A DNA stretch of 41,259 nt, from positions 1 through 41,259 of the forward strand of contig NZ_UUPU01000101.1 in assembly GCF_900591205.1 (NCBI RefSeq). The letters run 5' to 3'. This document shows, one piece after another, positions 34,665-41,259 of the stretch (position 1 is the first letter of the stretch; every line of letters starts with the position of its first letter). The notes below the pieces were generated by a model that made no database searches, was not told the origin of the DNA, and worked only from the letters and a program-made list of their open reading frames with translations. Origin of the DNA: Pseudomonas viridiflava (GTDB lineage: Bacteria; Pseudomonadota; Gammaproteobacteria; Pseudomonadales; Pseudomonadaceae). The position numbers were made by a program, and so were the translations under genes.

Positions 34665-34906
34665 CGGCAATATCCTTGTTGCGCAGAAGTGAACCCGCAC
34701 CATAGCCATCCGTCGCACGCAGCCTTGGGTAACTATGTGACACACGCGTCAGCACCGCTGCTACTGCGCGCTGGCCCCAGCTGAAAACCCTGCTTATAAC
34801 CGATCGTTCTAAAACTCCCTGGATTCACCCGTGTCAGTTTCTGGGTAGCCGCCATTTGACGCGGCGCCCCTGAACTCTCCCCAACGGAAAAACCGGTAAG
34901 GAATTT

Positions 34907-36679
34907 ATGTGCGGATTAGCTGGCGAGTTACGCTTTGATCACCAACCTGCCGACCTGGCAGCAGTGGAACGAATCACCCATCACCTCGCCCCTCGAGGCC
35001 CCGACGCATGGGGCTTCCACGCTCAAGGGCCGATTGCCCTGGGCCATCGACGCCTGAAAGTCATGGACCTGTCGGACGGCTCCGCCCAACCGATGGTTGA
35101 CGCCCAACTGGGGCTGTCCCTGGCCTTCAACGGCGCGATCTACAACTTCCCGGAATTACGCCAGGAGCTGGAAGCCCTCGGCTACGCCTTCTATTCCGGT
35201 GGCGACACCGAAGTGCTGCTCAAGGGTTATCACGCCTGGGGCGAGGCGCTGCTGCCGAAGCTCAACGGCATGTTCGCGTTTGCCATCTGGGAGCGTGACG
35301 CCCAGCGCTTGTTTATCGCGCGTGACCGCCTCGGTGTGAAGCCGTTGTACCTGTCGCGCACCGGCCAACGCCTGCGTTTTGCCTCGGCCTTGCCGGCGCT
35401 GCTCAAGGGCGGCGACATCAACCCGATCCTCGATCCGGTGGCGCTTAATCACTACCTGAACTTCCACGCCGTGGTGCCCGCGCCGCGCACCTTGCTGGCG
35501 GGTATTGAAAAACTGCCACCGGCCAGCTGGCTGCGCATCGACGCCGACGGCAACACCGAACAGAAAACCTGGTGGACCCTGCCCTACGGACCACATGACG
35601 ATGAAAAAAACCTGAGCCTGGAAGACTGGACCGACCGCGTGCTCGACAGCACCCGCGAAGCCGTGGCGATTCGCCAACGCGCCGCCGTGGATGTCGGCGT
35701 GCTGCTCTCCGGTGGCGTCGATTCGAGCATGCTCGTCGGCCTGCTGCGGGAAGTCGGGGTGCAGGACCTGTCGACCTTCTCCATCGGCTTTGAAGACGCC
35801 GGCGGCGAAGCCGGCAACGAGTTCCAATACTCAGACCTGATCGCCAAGCACTACGGCACGCGCCATCACCAACTGCGTATTGCCGAAAGCGAAATAATCG
35901 AGCAACTGCCGGCCGCGTTCCGCGCCATGAGCGAGCCGATGGTCAGCCACGATTGCATCGCCTTTTACCTGCTGTCGCGGGAAGTGGCCAAGCATTGCAA
36001 GGTGGTGCAGAGCGGCCAGGGTGCCGATGAATTATTCGCCGGTTACCACTGGTATCCGCAGGTCGACGGCGCCAGCGACCCGTATGCGGCTTATCGCGAG
36101 GCGTTTTTCGACCGCAGCTACGACGACTACGCCGCCACCGTCGCGCCGAAATGGCTGACCGCCACCGACGCCGCCGGTGATTTTGTGCGCGAACATTTCG
36201 CCATGCCCGGTGCGGACGCGGCCGTGGACAAAGCCCTGCGCCTGGACAGCACGGTGATGCTGGTGGACGACCCGGTCAAACGCGTCGACAACATGACCAT
36301 GGCCTGGGGCCTGGAAGCGCGCACGCCGTTCCTGGACTACCGCCTGGTGGAACTGTCGGCCCGCGTGCCGGGCAAATTCAAACTGCCCGACGGCGGCAAG
36401 CAAGTGTTGAAAGAAGCTGCGCGCCGCGTCATCCCCAGCGAAGTCATCGACCGTAAAAAAGGTTACTTCCCGGTGCCCGGCCTCAAGCATCTGCAAGGCG
36501 ACACCCTGAACTGGGTACGCGAGCTGCTGCTGGACCCGAGCCAGGATCGTGGCCTGTTCAACCCGGCCATGCTCGACCGCTTGCTCACCGACCCGCAAGG
36601 CCAATTGACCCCGCTGCGCGGCTCCAAGCTGTGGCAATTGGCGGCGCTGAACCTGTGGCTCAGCGAACAAGGAATCTGA
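34907..36679 (+). CDS. asnO: N-acetylglutaminylglutamine amidotransferase
   Basis: The 590-residue asparagine synthase homologue turns N-acetylglutaminylglutamine (NAGG) into its amide (NAGGN), a dipeptide osmoprotectant made under salt stress. The nucleophile Cys2 follows the initiator Met (MCGLAGELRF). The glutamine amidotransferase class II domain is at about 2-190, and the synthetase domain has the PPi loop SGGVDSS (268-274). LYLSRTGQRLRFAS and EARTPFLDYRLVELSARVPG are family segments. AAGGA precedes ATG 34907. It forms a unit with ngg, three bases downstream. The name asnO follows Sinorhizobium meliloti usage. Confidence 0.87.
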   Translation: MCGLAGELRFDHQPADLAAVERITHHLAPRGPDAWGFHAQGPIALGHRRLKVMDLSDGSAQPMVDAQLGLSLAFNGAIYNFPELRQELEALGYAFYSGGDTEVLLKGYHAWGEALLPKLNGMFAFAIWERDAQRLFIARDRLGVKPLYLSRTGQRLRFASALPALLKGGDINPILDPVALNHYLNFHAVVPAPRTLLAGIEKLPPASWLRIDADGNTEQKTWWTLPYGPHDDEKNLSLEDWTDRVLDSTREAVAIRQRAAVDVGVLLSGGVDSSMLVGLLREVGVQDLSTFSIGFEDAGGEAGNEFQYSDLIAKHYGTRHHQLRIAESEIIEQLPAAFRAMSEPMVSHDCIAFYLLSREVAKHCKVVQSGQGADELFAGYHWYPQVDGASDPYAAYREAFFDRSYDDYAATVAPKWLTATDAAGDFVREHFAMPGADAAVDKALRLDSTVMLVDDPVKRVDNMTMAWGLEARTPFLDYRLVELSARVPGKFKLPDGGKQVLKEAARRVIPSEVIDRKKGYFPVPGLKHLQGDTLNWVRELLLDPSQDRGLFNPAMLDRLLTDPQGQLTPLRGSKLWQLAALNLWLSEQGI

Positions 36680-36682
36680 TTG

Positions 36683-38431
36683 ATGAAACCCCATGCAGCG
36701 GCTTACAGCCAACGCTTGCTGAAGGGCCAGGCGCCGACCTACGAGCGCCTGCAAGCCCGACTGGCCGAAGATGGCAGCCCGTTGGCCGCCGAGCCGATTG
36801 CCGTGCATTGCGGCTGGGGCCGCTTGTTGATCGGCCATACCTTTCCCGACCCCGCCAGCCTGGCCCAGGAGCTGCTCAACGAACAGCCTGGCGAGCGCGA
36901 TATCGCGCTGTACGTGGCGGCGCCGCAGCAGATCCTCGGGATTGATCCGCAGCAGTTGTTCCTCGATCCCTCCGATACCCTGCGCCTGTGGTTCAGCGAC
37001 TATCGCCCGGCCACCCGAGTGTTTCGCGGCTTCCGGATTCGTCGGGTGCAGACCGAAGCCGATTGGCTCGCGGTCAACCAGCTGTACCAAGGCCGCGGCA
37101 TGCTGCCGGTCGACGCCGAACGCCTCACGCCGCGCCATGCAGGCGGCCCGGTGTACTGGCTGGCCGAAGATGAAGACAGCGGCGCAGTGATCGGCAGCGT
37201 GATGGGCCTTAACCATCAGAAAGCCTTTCACGACCCGGAAAACGGCTGCAGCCTGTGGTGCCTGGCAGTTGACCCACAATGCACGCGCCCCGGTGTGGGC
37301 GAAGTACTGGTGCGCCACTTGGTGGAGCACTTTATGAGCCGTGGCCTGAGCTACCTCGACCTGTCGGTGCTGCACGATAATCGCCAGGCCAAGAACCTCT
37401 ACGCCAAGCTCGGCTTCCGTGCCCTTACCACTTTCGCGATCAAACGCAAGAACGGCATCAACCAGCCGCTGTTCCTCGGCCCCGGCCCGCAGGCGGGCTT
37501 CAACCCTTATGCGCGGATCATCGTCGAGGAGGCACACCGACGCGGCATTGATGTGCAGGTCGATGACGCCGATGCCGGCCTGTTCACCCTCAGCCATGGC
37601 GGCCGTCGCGTGCGCTGCCGCGAATCGCTGAGCGACCTGACCAGCGCGATCAGCATGACCCTGTGCCAGGACAAAAGCCTGACCCACAAGGTGTTGAAAG
37701 GCGCCGGTTTGAAACTCCCTTCACAACAACTGGCGGGTAGCGCCGACGACAACCTGGAGTTTCTCGACGAGCACCAGCGCATCGTGGTCAAGCCGCTGGA
37801 TGGCGAGCAGGGCCAGGGTGTGGCGGTGGACTTGCAGAGCATCGAAGAGGTGCAACAGGCCATTGAGGCGGCGCGCCAGTTCGACACCCGAGTGTTGCTG
37901 GAAAGCTTTCACGAGGGCCTGGACCTGCGCATCCTGGTGATCGGCTTTGAGGTGGTCGCCGCTGCGATCCGCCGCCCCGCCGAAGTAACCGGCGACGGCC
38001 AGCATTCCATCGGTGCGCTGATCGAAGCCCAGAGCCGGCGCCGTCAGGCGGCTACCGATGGCGAAAGCAAAATCCCCATCGACGCGGAAACCGAGCGCAC
38101 CCTGCAAGCGGCAGGCTACGACTACAGCAGCATCCTGCCGCGTGGTCAGACCCTGGCCGTGCGCCGCACCGCCAACCTGCACACCGGCGGCTGCCTGGAG
38201 GACGTCACCGCGATCCTGCACCCCACGCTGGTGGACGCCGCCGTCCGTGCGGCCCGCGCTCTGGATATCCCCATGGTGGGCCTGGACCTGATGGTCCCCG
38301 CCGCCGATCAACCCGAGTATGTGTTTATCGAAGCCAACGAACGGGCCGGGCTGGCCAACCATGAACCGCAGCCGACTGCGGAGAAGTTTGTGGACTTACT
38401 GTTTCCCCACAGCCAGCCGACAGCCCAATAA
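36683..38431 (+). CDS. ngg: N-acetylglutaminylglutamine synthetase (GNAT + ATP-grasp)
   Basis: The 582-residue protein joins two enzymes. A GNAT acetyltransferase is at about 115-255, with the CoA loop around CTRPGVGEVL (200-209). An ATP-grasp ligase is at about 325-575, with VVKPLDGEQGQGV (368-380) binding ATP and FIEANERAGLANHEP (548-562) near metal sites. It makes N-acetylglutaminylglutamine, which asnO then amidates. ATG 36683 is chosen over the overlapping TTG 36680, with AAGGA upstream. The gene is followed by a REPIN, after which the M42 peptidase of the same pathway is found. Confidence 0.87.
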   Translation: MKPHAAAYSQRLLKGQAPTYERLQARLAEDGSPLAAEPIAVHCGWGRLLIGHTFPDPASLAQELLNEQPGERDIALYVAAPQQILGIDPQQLFLDPSDTLRLWFSDYRPATRVFRGFRIRRVQTEADWLAVNQLYQGRGMLPVDAERLTPRHAGGPVYWLAEDEDSGAVIGSVMGLNHQKAFHDPENGCSLWCLAVDPQCTRPGVGEVLVRHLVEHFMSRGLSYLDLSVLHDNRQAKNLYAKLGFRALTTFAIKRKNGINQPLFLGPGPQAGFNPYARIIVEEAHRRGIDVQVDDADAGLFTLSHGGRRVRCRESLSDLTSAISMTLCQDKSLTHKVLKGAGLKLPSQQLAGSADDNLEFLDEHQRIVVKPLDGEQGQGVAVDLQSIEEVQQAIEAARQFDTRVLLESFHEGLDLRILVIGFEVVAAAIRRPAEVTGDGQHSIGALIEAQSRRRQAATDGESKIPIDAETERTLQAAGYDYSSILPRGQTLAVRRTANLHTGGCLEDVTAILHPTLVDAAVRAARALDIPMVGLDLMVPAADQPEYVFIEANERAGLANHEPQPTAEKFVDLLFPHSQPTAQ

Positions 38432-38450
38432 CCTGTGGCCACCGCACGCG

Positions 38451-38692
38451 CGGCAAGCGAGCTTGTGTGGCGAGCGGGCTTGTGTGGCGAGCGGGCTTGC
38501 CCGCGTTGGGCTGCGAAGCGGCCCTGATCCAAGCGCCGCGTCCTGTCAGCCAGAATTCGTTGACGGGTTTTGGGGCTGCTTCGCAGCCCAACGCGGGCAA
38601 GCCCGCTCGCCACACAAGCCCGCTCGCCACATAAGCCACGCGTTCTGCCACATAAGCCACGCGTCTAGCCACATAAGCCCGCTCGCCGCAGG
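38451..38692. repeat. REPIN with tandem tails on both sides
   Basis: Core arms are 38482-38524 (GTGTGGCGAGCGGGCTTGCC and on) and 38572-38614 (GGGGCTGCTTCGCAGCCCAA and on). Upstream, the 17-bp arm end GTGTGGCGAGCGGGCTT is repeated directly (38465-38481), and a broken copy lies before it. Downstream, four tail units follow: ACAAGCCCGCTCGCCAC, ATAAGCCACGCGTTCTGCCAC, ATAAGCCACGCGTCTAGCCAC, ATAAGCCCGCTCGCCGC. It lies between ngg and the M42 peptidase and may form a hairpin in their common mRNA. No gene is present in 38432-38719. Confidence 0.87.
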
Positions 38693-38719
38693 AGCGCGCC
38701 CCCTTTACCAGGAGTCTTT

Positions 38720-39904
38720 ATGAGCCGAACCATCCCCGAACCGGACCTCAACTACCTGCAAAAAGTGCTGCTGGAAATGCTCGCCATTCCCAGCCCCACC
38801 GGGTTTACCGACACCATCGTGCGTTATGTCGCCGAGCGCCTGGAAGAACTGGGCATTCCCTTTGAAATGACCCGGCGCGGTACGATTCGCGCCACTCTCA
38901 AGGGCCAGAAAAACAGCCCCGACCGGGCGGTGTCCGCGCACCTGGACACCATCGGCGCCGCCGTGCGCGCAATCAAGGACAATGGCCGTCTGAGCCTGGC
39001 ACCCGTGGGCTGCTGGTCGAGCCGCTTTGCCGAAGGCAGCCGCGTGAGCCTGTTTACCGACAATGGCGTGATTCGCGGCAGCGTGTTGCCGCTGATGGCC
39101 TCCGGGCATGCGTTCAACACCGCCGTGGATGAAATGCCGGTGAGCTGGGACCATGTGGAATTGCGCCTGGATGCCTACTGCGCCACGCGTGCCGACTGTG
39201 ATTCCCTGGGGATCGGCATCGGCGATTACGTGGCGTTCGACCCGCTGCCCGAGTTCACCGAAAGCGGGCACATCAGCGCCCGCCACCTGGATGACAAAGC
39301 CGGCGTCGCCGCACTGCTCGCTGCGCTCAAGGCGATCATCGACAGCGGCGAACCCTTGCTGATCGACTGCCATCCGCTGTTTACCATCACCGAAGAAACC
39401 GGCAGTGGTGCCGCGGCCGCCCTGCCCTGGGACGTCAGTGAGTTTGTCGGTATCGACATTGCCCCGGTCGCGCCCGGCCAGCACTCCAGTGAACATGCGG
39501 TAAGCGTGGCGATGCAGGATTCCGGCGGGCCGTATGACTATCACCTGTCGCGACATCTGCTGCGCCTGGCCTCAGACAACGACCTGCCGGTGCGCCGCGA
39601 CCTGTTCCGCTACTACTTCAGCGACGCGCACTCGGCGGTGACCGCCGGGCATGACATCCGCACCGCGCTGCTGGCATTTGGTTGCGATGCGACCCATGGT
39701 TATGAGCGCACCCATATCGACAGCCTGGCCGCGCTGAGCCGCCTGTTGGGCGCCTACATCCTCAGCCCGCCGGTATTCGCCAGCGACGCACAACCGGCCC
39801 AGGGTTCACTGGACCGCTTCAGTCACCAGATCGAGCATGAAACGCAGATGGAGAGCGACACGCGTGTGCCGTCGGTGGACAGCTTGGTGGGCCACAAGTC
39901 CTGA
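38720..39904 (+). CDS. M42-family peptidase of the NAGGN osmoprotectant system
   Basis: The 394-residue cytosolic metallopeptidase of the M42 (glutamyl aminopeptidase-like) family contains SAHLDT with metal ligands His74 and Asp76, HLDDKAGVAA, ITEETGSGAA with the catalytic Glu pair, VGIDIAPV, and the distal His in THGYERTHID. This variant is found beside NAGGN synthesis genes and may recycle the dipeptide or trim precursors; that role is inferred from context. CAGGAG eight bases before ATG 38720 fixes the start. It is separated from ngg by the 288-base repeat region. The C-terminal 30 residues are polar and probably flexible. Confidence 0.87.
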   Translation: MSRTIPEPDLNYLQKVLLEMLAIPSPTGFTDTIVRYVAERLEELGIPFEMTRRGTIRATLKGQKNSPDRAVSAHLDTIGAAVRAIKDNGRLSLAPVGCWSSRFAEGSRVSLFTDNGVIRGSVLPLMASGHAFNTAVDEMPVSWDHVELRLDAYCATRADCDSLGIGIGDYVAFDPLPEFTESGHISARHLDDKAGVAALLAALKAIIDSGEPLLIDCHPLFTITEETGSGAAAALPWDVSEFVGIDIAPVAPGQHSSEHAVSVAMQDSGGPYDYHLSRHLLRLASDNDLPVRRDLFRYYFSDAHSAVTAGHDIRTALLAFGCDATHGYERTHIDSLAALSRLLGAYILSPPVFASDAQPAQGSLDRFSHQIEHETQMESDTRVPSVDSLVGHKS

Positions 39905-39919
39905 GACTGGCAACTGAAC

Positions 39920-39944
39920 TCCCGGCGCAGTAGCATCGCCGGGA
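39920..39944 (+). terminator. Hairpin between the M42 peptidase and YheU genes
   Basis: TCCCGGCG (39920-39927) pairs with CGCCGGGA (39937-39944) around a 9-base loop. The following bases (TTCTCC) make a weak T tract, so this may be a partial terminator or an mRNA processing site rather than a full stop. Confidence 0.45.
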
Positions 39945-39963
39945 TTCTCCACATGAGGCTTAT

Positions 39964-40191
39964 ATGCTGATTCCCTACGACGCACTTGAAGTCGACACCC
40001 TGACCCGCCTCATCGAAGACTTCGTGACCCGCGACGGCACCGACAACGGCGATGAAACGCCGCTGGAAACCCGCGTATTACGTGTGCGCCAGGCGCTGAC
40101 CAAAGGCCAGGCGTTGATTGTGTTCGACCCCGAGAGTGAGCAGTGCCAGTTGATGCTCAAGCATGACGTGCCCAAGCATCTGTTCGACTGA
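39964..40191 (+). CDS. YheU-family (UPF0270) protein
   Basis: The 75-residue small acidic protein starts MLIPYDALEVDTLTRLIEDF, followed by VTRDGTDNG. This is the typical UPF0270/YheU pattern, with a compact helical fold of unknown function. GAGG six bases before ATG 39964 supports the start. It ends 8 bases before the CsrA-like gene, which comes from the opposite strand. In Pseudomonas this gene is, as I recall, regularly downstream of the NAGGN genes. Confidence 0.85.
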   Translation: MLIPYDALEVDTLTRLIEDFVTRDGTDNGDETPLETRVLRVRQALTKGQALIVFDPESEQCQLMLKHDVPKHLFD

Positions 40192-40199
40192 CTGAAGGG

Positions 40200-40403
40200 T
40201 CAGGGGTTGGGCACTGCCACCGGATGGGTCGCGGCGCTTTGCCGCTTCAGGATTTTCTCGTAGATCTCGGCGCGGTGGACATGCACCCCGGATGGCGCTT
40301 CAACGCCGAATTTAACTTGGGTGCCGTTTACGTCGAGGATGTGTACGGCGATGTCATCACCGATGGAGATGATTTCGCCTACGGCGCGGCTTAAGACCAG
40401 CAT
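40200..40403 (-). CDS. csrA: CsrA/Rsm-family RNA-binding regulator
   Basis: The 67-residue protein is a dimeric post-transcriptional regulator that binds GGA motifs near ribosome binding sites. It has the family start MLVLSRAVGEIISIGDDIAV and the C-terminal VHRAEIYEKI with the key arginine; family position R44 is kept. It differs from RsmA (usually MLILTRRVGETLMIGDD) and ends with an extra 10-residue tail (AATHPVAVPNP), so it is one of the additional paralogues, possibly RsmI-like. The start is ATG 40403 with AAGGAC upstream; a longer frame opens at 40466 but lacks the family start. Confidence 0.88.
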   Translation of the reverse strand: MLVLSRAVGEIISIGDDIAVHILDVNGTQVKFGVEAPSGVHVHRAEIYEKILKRQSAATHPVAVPNP

Positions 40404-40536
40404 GGCGGTTGTCCTTCTTTCAGTGACAGGACCTTGAACATGCGCGATTGGGGTGGGGGGCGGCAATGGCTTGCGGTTAAATCAGGCGGGGCCTACGTTT
40501 TTGGGTAATTTGCCTGACAGACGTATGGTTGTTTTT

Positions 40537-40561
40537 GGGGGGATTGGGGGGATTGGGGGGG
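40537..40561 (+). repeat. Three G runs (G6, G6, G7), possible G-quadruplex
   Basis: GGGGGG-ATT-GGGGGG-ATT-GGGGGGG lies about 130 bases upstream of the csrA start, on the opposite strand. With 6 to 7 Gs per run, four G3 tracts are available, so a G-quadruplex could form in the plus strand. On the minus strand, from which csrA is read, the tract is C-rich. Confidence 0.65.
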
Positions 40562-40595
40562 TATTCGTTATTTGGGTGATGGCTGATATTGGTTC

Positions 40596-40814
40596 CGCCC
40601 TTACGGCGGGTCACTTTTGGAAAAGAGCCCGGGATGCCGGCCCAGCCAAAAGTAACCAAAAGGGCTCTTGCCCCATCACTCGGCACCTCGCTCACGCTTC
40701 GGTGTGCCCTCACGCAGGCTTTGGAGCGTGGGCCGCCGCGATGGGCCATCCTTGGCCCAGCGCGGCTAACCCGGCGTCCTGCCGGGTTGCCCACGCTCCA
40801 AAGCCTGCGTGAGG
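40596..40814. repeat. Dispersed repeat with a 26-bp perfect inverted repeat
   Basis: AAAAGAGCCC (40620-40629) is mirrored by GGGCTCTT further on, and CCTCACGCAGGCTTTGGAGC GTGGGC at 40708-40733 is inverted exactly at 40789-40814. Between them, AACCCGGC and GCCGGGTT (40768-40788) form another hairpin. The GGGTCACTTTTGGAAAAGAG stretch resembles a repeat I have seen often beside Pseudomonas genes; I cannot name its family. The open frames here are artefacts. Confidence 0.75.
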
Positions 40815-41259
40815 CCAGCGTGATTGACGGGGCGCCTCAGATCAAGATCACAGTCAAAAGCCCTGGATCAAAAGATCGCTGACTTCGTCAGCGGTAAGGA
40901 TGTAAGGGCCACGGCAAAAACAAAGCAAAGCGAGGCGGCCTGGCAGCCGACCTGAGCATTGAAGCCGTGCTCGGTTCAAATGTGGGAGCTGGCTTGCCTG
41001 CGATGGCATCGACTGGGTGCCACTGATAGACCGAGTTGCCTGCATCGCAGGCAAGCCAGCTCCCACAGAAAAGCCAATCCACCGGGATCCCGCTTTTGAT
41101 CTACACCACTCAGGTCGGCTACCAGGCCGCCGTGCTCTGCTTTTGATCTTTTTGATCTTGATCCAGGCGCCCCATTAACCACGCTGGCCGCACGCGGGCT
41201 TGAATCCGTGGGTAACCCGGCAGGACGCCGGGTTAGCCGCGCTGGGCCAAGGATGGCCC
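40743..41259. repeat. Long imperfect palindrome running to the window end
   Basis: The 46 bases from 40743 are identical to the complement of the last 46 bases of the window (41259-41214). The match goes on with more mismatches (GGCGCC, GATCAAGATCA, AGGCGGCCTGGNAGCCGACC) towards the centre, where a REPIN (40981-41007 against 41043-41067) sits. The whole 517-base stretch is thus a nested inverted structure with about 118-base outer arms. Only 40404-40742 of the 855-base gene-free end lies outside it. Confidence 0.8.
40981..41067. repeat. REPIN of the GTGGGAGCTGGCTTGCC family
   Basis: TGTGGGAGCTGGCTTGCCTG (from 40981) and CAGGCAAGCCAGCTCCCACA (41048-41067) are exact complements, with CGATGGC and GCATCG completing the stems. 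The loop is about 35 bases. This family is different from the GTGGCGAGCGGGCTTGCC one at 14k, 26k and 38k, and related to the one at 1-428. Confidence 0.85.

Noticed and set aside
36032..37687. 551-residue open frame antisense to asnO and ngg
   Set aside because: It crosses two real genes and its composition is that of a GC-rich shadow frame; no motif found.

Overview
The window looks like chromosome from a fluorescent-group Pseudomonas. Coding GC is high, genes are packed tightly with short overlaps, and Pseudomonas-type dispersed REP/REPIN repeats sit in the wider intergenic gaps. Blocks of gene content match what I remember of P. aeruginosa PAO1: fumC2, DUF2059, bolA, trhO, DsbA-like, ABC exporter, rbdA and a TenA-like gene; then thiolase, polyphosphate:AMP phosphotransferase, mnmC and the N-acetylglutaminylglutamine amide (NAGGN) genes. 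No phage, integrase, IS element or CRISPR array is visible.

Left third (1-15192). A 190-bp tandem repeat built on a REPIN opens the window. It is followed by an MFS exporter, a secreted DRGH endonuclease, a PRISE-type reductase, and a divergent MFS/TetR pair with a clear promoter and inverted repeat. Two damaged genes follow: a LysR regulator with a one-base deletion, and a 2-hydroxyacid dehydrogenase that has lost its C-terminal third. Next come a membrane protein of unknown function, a periplasmic DUF3857/transglutaminase protein, tRNA-Asn(GTT) with promoter and terminator, a LysR/lldD divergent pair, a GGEEF diguanylate cyclase, and a REPIN with degenerate tandem tails.

Middle (14392-27753). 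On the minus strand, trhO, a DsbA/FrnE-like protein, an ABC exporter, rbdA (PAS-GGDEF-EAL) and a TenA/PqqC-like oxygenase form one likely transcription unit. A second unit holds DUF2059 and bolA and ends at a hairpin. Then come fumC, an EamA exporter, a thiolase, another REPIN and pap.

Right third (27895-41259). mnmC is followed, on the opposite strand, by the most striking gene: a 1597-residue protein with an N-terminal dermonecrotic-toxin-like region, leucine-rich repeats and a C-terminal NEL-type E3 ubiquitin ligase domain with a candidate catalytic Cys1398. It lies between mnmC and the NAGGN osmoprotectant genes (asnO, ngg, M42 peptidase), which looks like an accessory insertion into a conserved neighbourhood. 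A YheU-family gene and a CsrA/Rsm paralogue follow. The last 850 bases hold no gene. They contain G-runs, a 26-bp perfect inverted repeat, a REPIN, and a much larger imperfect palindrome cut by the window end.

Two themes recur. One is c-di-GMP and post-transcriptional control (diguanylate cyclase, RbdA, CsrA). The other is repeat-driven remodelling of intergenic DNA. The NEL protein is the best candidate for under-described biology, because its delivery route and host target cannot be read from this window.
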